Part shown: positions 1 through 8,239 of the stretch, in pieces
How the letters are laid out: every line of letters begins with the position of its first letter
Position numbering within the stretch: the stretch's first letter is position 1
Assembly: GCF_025370785.1 (NCBI RefSeq)
Contig: NZ_JAMXFA010000013.1
Span: forward strand, 93,878 to 157,877
Source of the DNA: Laspinema olomoucense D3b
Lineage (GTDB): Bacteria > Cyanobacteriota > Cyanobacteriia > Cyanobacteriales > Laspinemataceae
Length of the DNA stretch: 64,000 nt
Reading direction: 5' to 3'
Translations under genes and position numbers: made by a program
The notes under the pieces: model-generated
The model's input: the letters and a program-made list of their open reading frames with translations, nothing else
Databases searched by the model: none
Told to the model about the DNA's origin: nothing

Positions 1-357
1 CGTCAAAACCGGACCCCCGCCAAAAATTAACGGGTGTGATTCTTGGCGACTGGATGCCCGAATCGGAATCTCCAAAGACTCTAATAATCCCAAAATATTC
101 ACATAATCCAATTCCCAAGATACGGAAAATCCCAACAATTCGGGCTCTGAGGGTAAGGGTTCATGTAGATCCGTAAACAACCGGGAAACTTGCAAATCTC
201 CGCGTGTTGCCAGGGTCGCCCAAACGATTTGATACCCTAAGCTGGTAATCCCAACATTGTACTCATTAGGAAAGGCATAAATAACGGGAATCGCATCAGC
301 ATTCGCAGTCGCCGGGGTAAATAGCAGATGTTCAGAATCAAAAATAGAAGGAGTCAC
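1..357 (-). CDS. B12-binding radical SAM protein, N-terminal part (cut by window edge)
   Basis: The minus strand is open from a GTG at 357 to the window edge, giving 119 codons. The translation begins VTPSIFDSEHLLFTPATA (first residue Met in vivo) and contains AFPNEYNVGITSLGYQ, the serine/tryptophan-rich FSVSWELDYVNIL and a glycine-rich LIFGGGPVLT. These resemble the N-terminal cobalamin-binding-like domain of the large cyanobacterial radical SAM proteins of the TIGR03960/B12-binding class. The CxxxCxxC cluster motif that would prove the family would lie beyond the window and is not seen. No ATG is available upstream in frame; a TTG at 363 is an alternative start. The family call comes from recalled sequence similarity and is moderate. 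Confidence 0.6.
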   Translation of the reverse strand, partial: MTPSIFDSEHLLFTPATANADAIPVIYAFPNEYNVGITSLGYQIVWATLATRGDLQVSRLFTDLHEPLPSEPELLGFSVSWELDYVNILGLLESLEIPIRASSRQESHPLIFGGGPVLT

Positions 358-393
358 AAGCAAGGGGTTCAATGAGGATAATTTGAAAGCCCA

Positions 394-415
394 CGAGGGG
401 TTTAAACCCCCGTCG
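394..415. terminator. GC-rich inverted repeat downstream of the SemiSWEET gene
   Basis: A perfect 14-bp palindrome, GGGGTTTAAACCCC, lies at 397-410 with partly symmetrical flanks. It sits between the stop of the SemiSWEET gene (432) and the start of the radical SAM gene (357), both read leftwards. It may end the first transcript or be a dispersed palindrome. There is no clear U-tract. Confidence 0.3.
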
Positions 416-431
416 GTTGATTAAGAGTCAG

Positions 432-692
432 CTATTTATATTTTAGTTTAAGACCTAAAATAATGGAGGCCAGAATAAAGGTAATAGAATTTGCCAAAAT
501 TATCGCCATATCTTGCTTAAATAGCCCATAAATCAGCCAAAGTAAAATTCCGCTACAGAACATTAAAAAAGTCTTTAATGAGACATCTTTGGTCGATTTA
601 GATTTCCAGGTATGGAGCACTTGAGGGACAAAAGCCAACGTTGTTAACGTTCCGGCGAGCAATCCTATAATTGTAATTATCTGTTCCTTCAT
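432..692 (-). CDS. SemiSWEET (MtN3/PQ-loop) sugar transporter
   Basis: The protein has 86 residues with three predicted transmembrane helices (about 5-24, 41-58 and 63-82). It carries the PQ-loop signature FVPQVLHTWKSKSTKDVS with Pro23-Gln24 in the first helix. This is the size and layout of bacterial SemiSWEETs, which dimerise in the inner membrane to form a small sugar channel. The substrate cannot be read from the sequence. It lies 26 bp downstream of the ABC ATPase gene on the same strand and may be the last gene of that operon, or be transcribed separately. The start ATG is preceded by a purine-poor region (revcomp of 693-705), so the ribosome site is weak. Confidence 0.85.
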   Translation of the reverse strand: MKEQIITIIGLLAGTLTTLAFVPQVLHTWKSKSTKDVSLKTFLMFCSGILLWLIYGLFKQDMAIILANSITFILASIILGLKLKYK

Positions 693-718
693 AAATCCTG
701 TATTCGGCCAACAACTGC

Positions 719-1462
719 CTATAAAATTTGGGACAAAAATTGACGGGTTCGTTCTTCTTGGGGATTTTGAAAAAAGTCCGTGGGGGTGGCGACTTCGATG
801 ACTGTTCCAGCATCCATAAACACTACGCGATCGGCCACTTCTCGGGCAAATCCGACTTCATGGGTTACCACCACCATTGTCATCCCAGAGGTGGCCAAAT
901 TCCGCATGACTTCTAGGACTTCCCGGACCATTTCCGGGTCTAAAGCGGAGGTAGGTTCATCAAAAAGCATGATTTTGGGTTGCATTGCCAAAGCGCGGGC
1001 GATCGCCACTCGTTGCTGCTGTCCTCCGGATAACTGCCCAGGATATTTCCGTGCTTGTTCCAGGATTCCCACCCGTTCCAATAGCTGCATCCCCACTTCC
1101 TCTGCCTTAACCTTAGACCATCGGCGCACCCATTTGGGGGCTAAGGTCACATTTTGCAAGACACTCAGGTGAGGGAATAGATTAAACTGTTGAAAAACCA
1201 TCCCCACTTCCCGGCGAATACTATCAATATTCTTCAAGTCATTGGAGAGTTCAATGCCATCAATTTCAATCCGTCCTTTTTGATAGTCTTCTAGGGCATT
1301 AAAGGTCCGAATAAAAGTCGATTTGCCGGAACCCGATGGACCCATAATGACCACAACTTCTCCCGGGTCAACGGTCAGACTCACCCCGCGCAGGGCGTGA
1401 TAATGTCCATACCATTTCTGGACATTTTCCGCAATAATAATGGGTCGTTTATCTGGGGTCAT
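719..1462 (-). CDS. bgtA: Polar amino acid ABC transporter, ATP-binding subunit (BgtA/AapP/GlnQ type)
   Basis: This 247-residue protein is the ATPase that powers a periplasmic-binding-protein amino-acid importer. Walker [10 protein letters not shown] is at 41-49, the Q-loop near 91, the signature LSGGQQQR at 144-151, Walker B IMLFDEP at 164-170 and the switch histidine at 201. The length and the GxxYxxxEK-like lower half match the polar amino-acid (PAAT) family. It is the last transporter gene of a minus-strand set that includes the binding protein (5544-6602) and two permeases. In Anabaena the equivalent ATPase BgtA serves both the NatFGH (N-II) and basic amino acid systems. The gene symbol rests on that comparison, not on alignment. 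The GAF gene lies only 21 bp upstream, suggesting co-transcription. Confidence 0.85.
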   Translation of the reverse strand: MTPDKRPIIIAENVQKWYGHYHALRGVSLTVDPGEVVVIMGPSGSGKSTFIRTFNALEDYQKGRIEIDGIELSNDLKNIDSIRREVGMVFQQFNLFPHLSVLQNVTLAPKWVRRWSKVKAEEVGMQLLERVGILEQARKYPGQLSGGQQQRVAIARALAMQPKIMLFDEPTSALDPEMVREVLEVMRNLATSGMTMVVVTHEVGFAREVADRVVFMDAGTVIEVATPTDFFQNPQEERTRQFLSQIL

Positions 1463-1483
1463 TGTTCATTTATTCCCGGCATT

Positions 1484-1978
1484 TTAACTATCTCGAATTG
1501 TGGCAGCAGTTCCTAAAGTTGCTGCGGCATTTTTCATGCGTTTGATATCATCTAAAGACCACAATCTCGTATCCTCGCAGTGATGAGCTACGAGCAATCC
1601 CCACAATCCGAGGGGGGAAAGAATGGGAACCACTAAATTTGCTTGAACTTGGAGGGTTCGCAGAAACTCCCGATGACACTCGTTAATAGGTTCAATTTCA
1701 ATATTAGAAATTGCCCGGACTCGTCCTTGCAAATATAAAGCGGCATATTCCTCTCCAAAACATTGGTCCGGTCCACTTTGTCCAATGATAGAAAATTGAG
1801 GACCGCTTACTGACTCAAAGGTAACTTGTCCTTTCCAAGGGGAATAAAAATAATATAATAAAATTCGATTAACATGAAGTACCTCTCTTAATTCCGAGGT
1901 TGTTTGTTGAATTAATAAATCCTGGTTTAGGGTTTTAGCTAAACGGTCAGCAACCTTTCGCAAGCTTGAATCAGTCAT
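1484..1978 (-). CDS. Stand-alone GAF domain protein of cyanobacteriochrome (DXCF) type
   Basis: A 164-residue protein that is essentially one GAF domain. It shows the bilin-lyase GAF pattern: DQCF at 71-74, then LYLQGRVRAISNI, then Cys101-His102, then QVQANLVVPIL and LWGLLVAHHCEDTRLW. Cys101-His102 occupies the canonical chromophore-attachment position. DQCF fits the DXCF motif whose cysteine is the second bilin ligand of blue/green cyanobacteriochromes. The 28-residue spacing Cys73-Cys101 equals, as I recall, Cys494-Cys522 of TePixJ. No kinase, GGDEF, HAMP or methyl-accepting domain is attached. It sits inside an amino-acid transporter gene set (21 bp before the ATPase gene, 106 bp after the permease gene). 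Light sensing is inference; it could also be a non-pigmented relic. Confidence 0.75.
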   Translation of the reverse strand: MTDSSLRKVADRLAKTLNQDLLIQQTTSELREVLHVNRILLYYFYSPWKGQVTFESVSGPQFSIIGQSGPDQCFGEEYAALYLQGRVRAISNIEIEPINECHREFLRTLQVQANLVVPILSPLGLWGLLVAHHCEDTRLWSLDDIKRMKNAAATLGTAATIRDS

Positions 1979-2084
1979 AAATTAAAATTTGGGTGTTTAA
2001 ATGAATGAAAGAAAGGGTTTATCTAAAAATTTGCCTATTTTTTTATCATAGGGAAAATTAGCGGGTTTGAGGAGGCGATCGCCT

Positions 2085-3128
2085 TTAAGATTTCCCCCGG
2101 GCTAATTTTTGCTCTAACCGGCGACTGGCGAGGGACATTCCATAACAGAAAATCCAGTAAATTAAGCCAACAAAAATGTAAACCTCAGCATAGTCCCCGA
2201 TAAATTCAGGTTGAGCCAGAATCGATCGCGCCATCCCTGTTAATTCTACTAAACCCACCAGCGCCAGTAAAGAGGTGTCTTTAAATAATCCAATAAACTG
2301 CCCCACAATGGCGGGAATCACAGCGCGTAATGCTTGGGGTAATACAATTAGTAAGATAACCCAAGGGGTTGCCAATCCCAATGCTTTCGCTGCTTCAATT
2401 TGTCCGCGAGGGACCGATTGTAAACCTCCTCGGACATTTTCTGCCATGTAAGCGGCACTAAACAGACTCAACCCGGCGATCGCCCGCATGACGCGATCGA
2501 GACGCATCTCCACGGGCAAAAACAACGGTAACATCACCTGTGCCATAAACAAAATCCCAATTAATGGTAATCCCCGGACAATTTCAATATAGAGAATGCA
2601 CAACCAGCGCAACATCGGGAGAGAACTTTGCCGTCCTAATGCTAACAAAACTCCGGCGGGAAATGACAAGACAATGCTAACAATTGCTGTCACCAGGGTG
2701 AGTAATAATCCATTCCATAACTGAGTCTGAACCTGTCGCAGTCCAAATCCCCCGCCAATGAACCAGAGAATCACGGGAAATGCTAAAATCCAGGCTACAG
2801 GAATCCATTGAACCCACCGGGAACGCCAGCGAATCGCCCAGAAAGAAAAGGCAGCAGCGCCCGCGATTACCCCGGTTGCTATGCCGACGCGCCAATAGAG
2901 TTGGGGGGGATATCTTCCGATTAAAAATAACCGCCAGTTTACTTTAATTACTTGCCAATCTGCCTGGGCGACTGCCCAATGCAACAATCCACCCCCTAGC
3001 TGATAAATCAAGCCCAGACAAATCACCGTCAAAATGCTATTGTACCAAGTATTAAACAGGTTTTTTCGGACCCATCCCCCGGGAGAAAGTTTGGGCGTAA
3101 CAGGTGGTAGTTCGGCTTTACTATCCAT
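2085..3128 (-). CDS. natH: Polar amino acid ABC transporter permease (AapM/NatH type)
   Basis: This 347-residue inner-membrane permease has several hydrophobic segments and the EAA cytoplasmic loop EAAKALGLATPWVILLIVLP, which couples to the ATPase. The N-terminus (WVRKNLFNTWYNSILTV) resembles the AapM class of long general amino-acid permeases, which have an extended N-terminal region of extra helices before the transport domain. With the second permease it would form the heteromeric channel. The start ATG at 3128 is the first in frame. A palindromic repeat element separates it from the upstream permease gene. The gene name follows the Anabaena N-II (NatF, NatG, NatH, BgtA) system by analogy only. 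Confidence 0.85.
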   Translation of the reverse strand: MDSKAELPPVTPKLSPGGWVRKNLFNTWYNSILTVICLGLIYQLGGGLLHWAVAQADWQVIKVNWRLFLIGRYPPQLYWRVGIATGVIAGAAAFSFWAIRWRSRWVQWIPVAWILAFPVILWFIGGGFGLRQVQTQLWNGLLLTLVTAIVSIVLSFPAGVLLALGRQSSLPMLRWLCILYIEIVRGLPLIGILFMAQVMLPLFLPVEMRLDRVMRAIAGLSLFSAAYMAENVRGGLQSVPRGQIEAAKALGLATPWVILLIVLPQALRAVIPAIVGQFIGLFKDTSLLALVGLVELTGMARSILAQPEFIGDYAEVYIFVGLIYWIFCYGMSLASRRLEQKLARGKS

Positions 3129-3162
3129 ACATTCGTCACCCTTGATAACAGATTTAAGCAGT

Positions 3163-3304
3163 TATAGCAATTTTCATATTCATGAAGTACATCTATATCG
3201 ATCCCCCCTAGCCCCCCTTAAAAATGGGGGAACCTAGAAGTCACCTTTTTTCTGGAAGTCCCCCTTTTTAAGGGGGATTTAGGGGGATCCTTAATGTATT
3301 TCAT
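3163..3304. repeat. Palindromic MITE/REP-like element in the transporter operon
   Basis: The element opens with TATAGCAATTTTCATATT followed by CATGAAGTAC. It then carries runs of C5-6 and G5-6 that pair with each other (for example CCCCCTTTTTAAGGGGG at 3270-3286), ending near ATGTATTTCATTG. A related element lies at 5352-5525 with the same end sequence in inverted orientation. Both sit between genes of the same operon and would fold into strong hairpins in the RNA. Confidence 0.7.
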
Positions 3305-3341
3305 TGCCAAGAGAAAGTATCATTATTAATTAAGGCTAATT

Positions 3342-4304
3342 CTACCGTTCTTTCAATTGTACTTTTTTGTTATAAAAATTAAGAACCAGGGAAATTACTA
3401 AACTAATCGTTAAATAGGTTACCATCAGCAAAATCATCACTTCCACTGCCCGTCCCGTTTGATTAAAGGTGGTGGAGGCGACAAAATAAATATCTGGATA
3501 GCCGATCGCGATCGCTAAACTGGTATTTTTCGCTAAATTCAGATATTGACTCGTCAGGGAGGGAATCATCGTTCGCAACGCTTGGGGAAAAATCACCAAG
3601 CGCAACATTAAACTCGGGTTCAAACCCAGGGATTTTGCCGCTTCCCACTGTCCTTTGGGTACTGATTGAATCCCAGCGCGCACAATTTCTGCAATAAATG
3701 CTGCCGTATAAAGACTCAATCCTAGCACCAAGGCAGATAATTCTGGAGACAGTTGTAATCCGCCCACAATTTGCCCATTCTCCAGCACTTCGGGTAGCGT
3801 CCAAGGCAGGGGAAGGGCAACAACTTGCTGACTTAAATAAATCCTTCCCGGTAATTTTATGGCATCTTGGAGTCCAGGCAAACTTAAGAAAACGGCAGAA
3901 TACCAGAAAAATAATTGCAGCAATAAAGGCGTATTGCGGAGAATTTCTACATACAGTAATGAAAGTTTTCTTAACAGCCAATTATCCCACAATCGCCCGA
4001 CTCCAACGGTAACCCCCACTACCGTTGCTAGGATAATTCCCACCGCCATCACGCGTAAGGAGTTGAGTAATCCTACTAATAGAGCTCTCGCGTAGGTAGA
4101 ACTTCTATCGTAGGGGATCAGGGTTTCACCAATATCAAAAGCTGCTTGAGATTCTAAAAAGTTAAATCCCAGAGTCATGCCTTGTTGCTGTAAATTTCGC
4201 TGCAAGTTTTGCCAAAGGGTTAAACCCAATATCGCAATCAAGACAACAGCGACAGCTTGGATGGCAATAAACCAAAATCGGCGATCGCGCCACAATCTTT
4301 TCAT
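3342..4304 (-). CDS. natG: Polar amino acid ABC transporter permease (AapQ/NatG type)
   Basis: This 320-residue permease has an N-terminal helix (about 10-30), an extended periplasmic segment with FNFLESQAAFDIGETLIPY, and then the transport domain. The segment and the following YARALLVGLLNSLRV are hallmarks of the AapQ subfamily, partner of AapM. The EAA loop EAAKSLGLNPSLMLRLVIFP lies at about 230-250. The protein would pair with the permease at 2085-3128. It begins 30 bp after the stop of the glutathionyl-hydroquinone reductase gene, a spacing that supports co-transcription. The assignment to NatG rather than another Nat permease is by analogy. Confidence 0.85.
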   Translation of the reverse strand: MKRLWRDRRFWFIAIQAVAVVLIAILGLTLWQNLQRNLQQQGMTLGFNFLESQAAFDIGETLIPYDRSSTYARALLVGLLNSLRVMAVGIILATVVGVTVGVGRLWDNWLLRKLSLLYVEILRNTPLLLQLFFWYSAVFLSLPGLQDAIKLPGRIYLSQQVVALPLPWTLPEVLENGQIVGGLQLSPELSALVLGLSLYTAAFIAEIVRAGIQSVPKGQWEAAKSLGLNPSLMLRLVIFPQALRTMIPSLTSQYLNLAKNTSLAIAIGYPDIYFVASTTFNQTGRAVEVMILLMVTYLTISLVISLVLNFYNKKVQLKER

Positions 4305-4334
4305 GTACGGTTTCCCTCAACTCCCGCCAAGACT

Positions 4335-5300
4335 TTAACCAAACCGACTGCGATCGTGCGGTTCATCCCAATTAATCATCGGTCCTTTCGGAACAATTCC
4401 CGTGGGATTAACTTTCGGATGACTCCGATAATAATGCTGCTTAATATGGTCAAAATTGCAGGTAGGTTTTATCCCCGGATGTTGATACAACTCCTTGAGA
4501 TAATTCCACAAATTAGGATAATCTACAATTCGCCGGATATTACATTTGAAATGCACATAATAAACCGGGTCAAACCGCACCAGGGTGGTAAACATACAAA
4601 TATCAGCTTCTGTCAGGCGATCGCCACATAAATAGCGCTGTTTTCCCAGAACCTGTTCCCAGTGTTCCAAGGCATCAAATAAATCAGTAACCCCTTCCTC
4701 ATACGCTGCCTGAGTTGTAGCAAATCCTGCTCGATACACCCCATTATTAATGGGTTGATAAATCTCATCAATAGTTTTATCAATCAACCCTTGTAAATCC
4801 CCTGGATATAAATCAATAGAATTTTCGGCAATTCCCTCAAATTCCGTATCCAACATTCGGATAATTTCCCGAGATTCATTATTGACAATTTGACAGGTTT
4901 TTGTATCCCACAAAACCGGCACTGTCACGCGTCCACTGTAATTTGCATCTGCTTTAAGATACAGTTGCCATAAATAATCGCAGTGATTTGCCGTATCCGG
5001 AATCATCCCCGGATACTCGGCAAATTCCCAACTATTTTTGTCAATCACCGGGGAAACTACTGAAAGACTAATCGCCGATTCTAAGCCTTTCAAGGACCGC
5101 ATAATCAGCGTCCGATGGGCCCAAGGACAAGCTAAAGACACATACAGATGATAACGTCCCGCCACTGCCGGATATCCACTCGCTCCATCCGTAGTAATCC
5201 GATTCCGGAAGGTGGTAGAAGGGCGAATAAATCGACCGCCACTATCTTCTTGCTCCCGTTCAGTTACCCATTTCCCATCAATTAATAGACCCAATCCCAT
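4335..5300 (-). CDS. Glutathionyl-hydroquinone reductase (Xi-class glutathione transferase, YqjG/ECM4 family)
   Basis: A 321-residue cytosolic enzyme. The active-site motif LACPWAHRT with Cys58 is the hallmark of Xi-class glutathione transferases, which use glutathione to reduce S-glutathionyl-hydroquinones. The thioredoxin-like N-terminal half is followed by a helical GST C-terminal domain (RYLCGDRLTEADICMFTTLVRFD, quoted in part: LTEADICMF). The C-terminal NPTGIVPKGP segment is typical of the family. It is embedded between the amino-acid binding-protein gene and the permease gene, 30 bp before the latter. That is an unusual position for a detoxification enzyme, and whether the link is functional is unknown. 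Family identity is firm; the physiological quinone is not known. Confidence 0.9.
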   Translation of the reverse strand: MGLGLLIDGKWVTEREQEDSGGRFIRPSTTFRNRITTDGASGYPAVAGRYHLYVSLACPWAHRTLIMRSLKGLESAISLSVVSPVIDKNSWEFAEYPGMIPDTANHCDYLWQLYLKADANYSGRVTVPVLWDTKTCQIVNNESREIIRMLDTEFEGIAENSIDLYPGDLQGLIDKTIDEIYQPINNGVYRAGFATTQAAYEEGVTDLFDALEHWEQVLGKQRYLCGDRLTEADICMFTTLVRFDPVYYVHFKCNIRRIVDYPNLWNYLKELYQHPGIKPTCNFDHIKQHYYRSHPKVNPTGIVPKGPMINWDEPHDRSRFG

Positions 5301-5351
5301 CTTTTTTTTTCCTAATTGTTAACAAATTTTATAGCCTTTCTCTGGTGGGTG

Positions 5352-5525
5352 AAGTACATTCACCGATCCCCCTAAATCCCCCTAAAAAAGGGGGACTTGG
5401 AAGGTCCCCCTGTTAAAGAAACGTTTATTCCTCTGGCTCCCCCCTTGTTAAGGGGGGCAGGGGGGATCTCTGGGGGCTAGGGGCGAGCCAATAGACATAC
5501 TTCATGAATGGGAAAATTGCTATAG
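5352..5525. repeat. Palindromic MITE/REP-like element, second copy
   Basis: It contains stacked pairs such as CCCCCTAAAAAAGGGGG and CCCCCCTTGTTAAGGGGGG. It ends in ACTTCATGAATGGGAAAATTGCTATAG, given here in two parts: ACTTCATGAATGGG at 5500-5513 and AAAATTGCTATAG at 5514-5525 (approximate bounds). This end is the reverse complement of the start of the element at 3163-3304. The copy fills the gap between the binding-protein gene and the GST gene. Confidence 0.7.
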
Positions 5526-5543
5526 CTCAATAATGGACTATTT

Positions 5544-6602
5544 TTAGCGAAAGGGAGGTGAATACATTAACCCGCCATCAGTCCATAATCGATTTAATCC
5601 CCGATCAAGATTGAGAGGTGTTTCCGGCCCTAAATTGCGATTGTAAATTTCTCCATAGTTTCCCACATGACGAATCACGCGCAGGGCAAAATCATTGGTC
5701 AATCCTAATTCTTGGCCTAAATTACCTTGGGTTCCCAAAAACCGGGTAATTTCGGGATTGGTACTATTAACCATCTCTCCGACATTTTTTGAGGTAATCC
5801 CCAGTTCTTCGGCATAGATGGTGGTATAAATAATCCAATTTACCAAATCGGACCAGTTCGGGTCTCCGGGTCCCACTGCGGGGGCGAGGGGTTCTTTAGA
5901 AATAGTTTCTTCTAAAATTAAATGTTGTTCAGGGTCAGGAAAGCGCGATCGCCGCGACACTAATTGAGAGCGATCGGACGTCACCGCTTGACACCGACCC
6001 TGAAGATAAGTCGCATAGGCGACATTAATATCATCAAACACCACAACTTGATACTTGATGCCGAGACTTGCCATGCGATCGGCGATATTTTGTTCGTTAG
6101 TCGTCCCGGTTTGGGTGCAAATTGCTTTATCCTTCAGTCCGGCGAGGTTGGTAATTCCGCTATTTTTCTGAACCATAATCCCCTGTCCGTCATAGAAGAC
6201 GACGGGAGCAAATGCCATCCCCACGGCCCCCGTATCCCGGCTGAGGGTCCAGGTGGTGTTACGACTGAGGATATCAACTTCCCCACTTTTAACTGCGGTA
6301 AAGCGTTCTTTGGCGTTGAGATTGCGGAATTCAACCGCATTGGGGTCGTCAAAAATAGCCGCTGCGATCGCCCGACAGATATCCACATCGAGTCCCGCAT
6401 AGTTGCCGGTGGCATCGACAAAACTAAATCCCGGTAACTCGCCACTCACTCCACAGACAATCTGACCCTGATTTTGGATTTGAGCCAACTTCTGCGAGCC
6501 CGTGGCAACATTGGCACTGGGTTGACCCGAGGTCCCCCCACAAGCAGTCGCGGCGATCGCCAAACATAGACTCACCAGTTTCAATAATTCCTTTTTACCC
6601 AT
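5544..6602 (-). CDS. natF: General amino acid ABC transporter, periplasmic substrate-binding lipoprotein (NatF/AapJ type)
   Basis: This 352-residue protein has an N-terminal signal ending in AATAC with Cys21, a lipobox, so it is probably a lipid-anchored periplasmic binding protein. The mature part starts with the QIVCGVSGELPGFSFVD-like family-3 binding-protein signature and contains GLDVDICRAIAAAIF and VDILSRNTTWTLSRD. The length and NYGEIYNRNLGP at the C-terminus match the AapJ/BztA general amino-acid binders rather than short GlnH-type ones. It is the first gene of the transporter operon, as expected for a highly expressed component. An inverted repeat precedes it at 6711-6746. Confidence 0.88.
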   Translation of the reverse strand: MGKKELLKLVSLCLAIAATACGGTSGQPSANVATGSQKLAQIQNQGQIVCGVSGELPGFSFVDATGNYAGLDVDICRAIAAAIFDDPNAVEFRNLNAKERFTAVKSGEVDILSRNTTWTLSRDTGAVGMAFAPVVFYDGQGIMVQKNSGITNLAGLKDKAICTQTGTTNEQNIADRMASLGIKYQVVVFDDINVAYATYLQGRCQAVTSDRSQLVSRRSRFPDPEQHLILEETISKEPLAPAVGPGDPNWSDLVNWIIYTTIYAEELGITSKNVGEMVNSTNPEITRFLGTQGNLGQELGLTNDFALRVIRHVGNYGEIYNRNLGPETPLNLDRGLNRLWTDGGLMYSPPFR

Positions 6603-6710
6603 CTCTAATAATTTCTTATATTGAATTGGCCGGTGGCAGCGCGATTATCCTGATAAAAGGCTGTGCTTTATCTTACACGACTCAGGAAAACCTGCGGGTT
6701 CGACCGCTGA

Positions 6711-6746
6711 AAATACCTACTGCTGTGGCGATCGCAGCAGGTATTT
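6711..6746. terminator. Inverted repeat between the small conserved gene and natF
   Basis: AAATACCTACTGCTG and CAGCAGGTATTT pair around a HIP1-like GCGATCGC centre, with a three-base bulge. Read leftwards it follows the gene at 6890-7117 and precedes natF. It could end the small gene's transcript or attenuate read-through into the transporter operon. Confidence 0.4.
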
Positions 6747-6889
6747 CATCAAAAGTTTCAACCGTTGAGTGAGTGCTTACATTGCGCTCGTCTGCGCCAA
6801 CAAAGCGCCAGACAAACCGGACGGCGATCGTTCATCCATTGCGGGAAATAGAGATTAGGGCCAAGGGAACCCTGATACTCAGCAAGCGA

Positions 6890-7117
6890 TTATCCCATAT
6901 CCGTGGCAATTCGTTCGCTGGCGATATCGCGAATCAGAGAGAGTCGCGATCGCAGATAAGTATTCAACACATTCACTTGATCCGGATCCAGGGGTTGCTC
7001 TTGTCTGAACTGCTTGAGCAACCACTGCACCAAGCTGGCATCATCTAGGCTTAACAAAACGTTAACCTGGGTTTTTTCTATCAAGGACCAAATTTGACGT
7101 AGCATTAAGGGATTCAT
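6890..7117 (-). CDS. Small conserved cyanobacterial protein of unknown function
   Basis: A 75-residue soluble, probably all-helical protein. Recognisable stretches are MLRQIWSLIEKTQ, DDASLVQWLLKQF and NTYLRSRLSLIRDIA, a pattern I recall from short hypothetical proteins across cyanobacteria. The start is set at 7117 because AGGAGGA lies 4-5 bases before that ATG. The longer reading frame from 7135 would place this ribosome site inside the gene. It is 287 bp upstream of natF, with a hairpin between them. No catalytic motif is visible. Confidence 0.7.
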   Translation of the reverse strand: MNPLMLRQIWSLIEKTQVNVLLSLDDASLVQWLLKQFRQEQPLDPDQVNVLNTYLRSRLSLIRDIASERIATDMG

Positions 7118-8239
7118 CTTTCCTCCTGCCAACAAAAACCAATCTCTTGTCGGGGATTGGCTAAATGTGGATTTACTTCACGGCTACCGGGAAAACGACT
7201 CTCGCCGTCTTCCAGTAACCTTAATAATTCCTTTATATTTACACCATACCCTATTTATCCGGGATTGGATCGACACAACATAAGATGCAACAATAGTTAC
7301 CAAAACCTTACAATTCGTTTGTTACAAACTTTACCTTTTCAGCCCTTTTGCAGTCGTGAAGCCGTGATTTTTCAGCGAATAAGGCTGTTTTCGGTAGTTG
7401 AGACTACATATTAAGTTTTTTGAAGATAGGCGATCAAATTTATCGGGGGTCCGATGGCTAACCAGTAGGAAATTAGTAATTAAATCTCGTCCAGATCGAA
7501 AATAGGAGTTTCCTTGAGCCTTTTACCTTCCCACCCCTTATCCTACAAGGGGCAAGGGGAAGATGGAGTAGAGCAATCCTAAATAGGAGGGAAAATGGAT
7601 CCAAGGTTGAAACCATGCTTAGTTTGTTACATCAGATGTAAACTGCTAGATGAGGATCAAATTAGGCTTTCCAACCTGGATTGGGTTTAGTAAACTGTGA
7701 TCCCAGCAAGAGGAGGGGGTAGGAAAGGCTATAAATAAAACACGGGGATCGCAGGGACCTCAAGAAAGGGGCGCTCAAGGACGATTGTATGGTTGATTGA
7801 GTCTACTAATAACGTAACATACTTCCGATTGAGGGACCCTAGGCCTACCCCCCAACCCGTTTAATCAGCCAAATGCTGATCTTTCTAGCGATCCTGAAGC
7901 TCCGCAACTAATTAAATATAGGCAATTTACAACCTGAGAACCCAGGAAGCCTGTTTTCTTGGGGGGTCCTATTTTACTGATGCCCCTGTTATCGAATTAA
8001 CCGTTCAAGAAGATATCGATAGCGGTGTGGAAGTAACCCTGATGACATTTATGATGATTCAGAGTGTCCCCAGTGTGTGGCAAGGCGGATAATTCTAGCA
8101 GGGTAGGCCAAAGCAGGATTACGATGTTTTATAGTTTTTCAAAAAATAGTGGTCTGGCGGAAACAGGATAGTCTTATGCCTGATCTCGATTCCAGCCATA
8201 AGAAGGTAATATAGATTTATGGAGTAAGTACATTTTAAA
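7118..8239. other. Gene-poor interval upstream of the three-gene cassette
   Basis: No convincing intact gene is seen in 1.1 kb. Open frames here, such as one of 85 codons at 7157-7414 on the plus strand, lack a ribosome site and have implausible composition. A probable decayed coding remnant occupies 7846-8092. A short hairpin-like CCCCTTATCCTACAAGGGG is at about 7535-7553. Confidence 0.5.
7846..8092 (+). pseudogene. Possible decayed gene remnant
   Basis: Two protein-like stretches lie in neighbouring frames. One reads NPFNQPNADLSSDPEAPQLI and ends at a TGA near 7934. The other contains DAPVIELTVQEDIDSGVEV, then LMTFMMIQSVP, and ends at 8092. The composition suggests former coding sequence broken by a frameshift or stop. 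The family is not recognised with confidence; the second stretch has the flavour of the C-terminus of a dehydrogenase/reductase. No start codon with a ribosome site is seen. Confidence 0.25.

Noticed and set aside
6747..6889. NtcA-type operator (GTA-N8-TAC) upstream of natF
   Set aside because: No match with correct spacing was found by eye in the interval.
7157..7414. 85-codon open frame on the plus strand
   Set aside because: No ribosome site; amino-acid composition (Ser, Asn, Pro, Phe rich) looks like non-coding AT-rich DNA.
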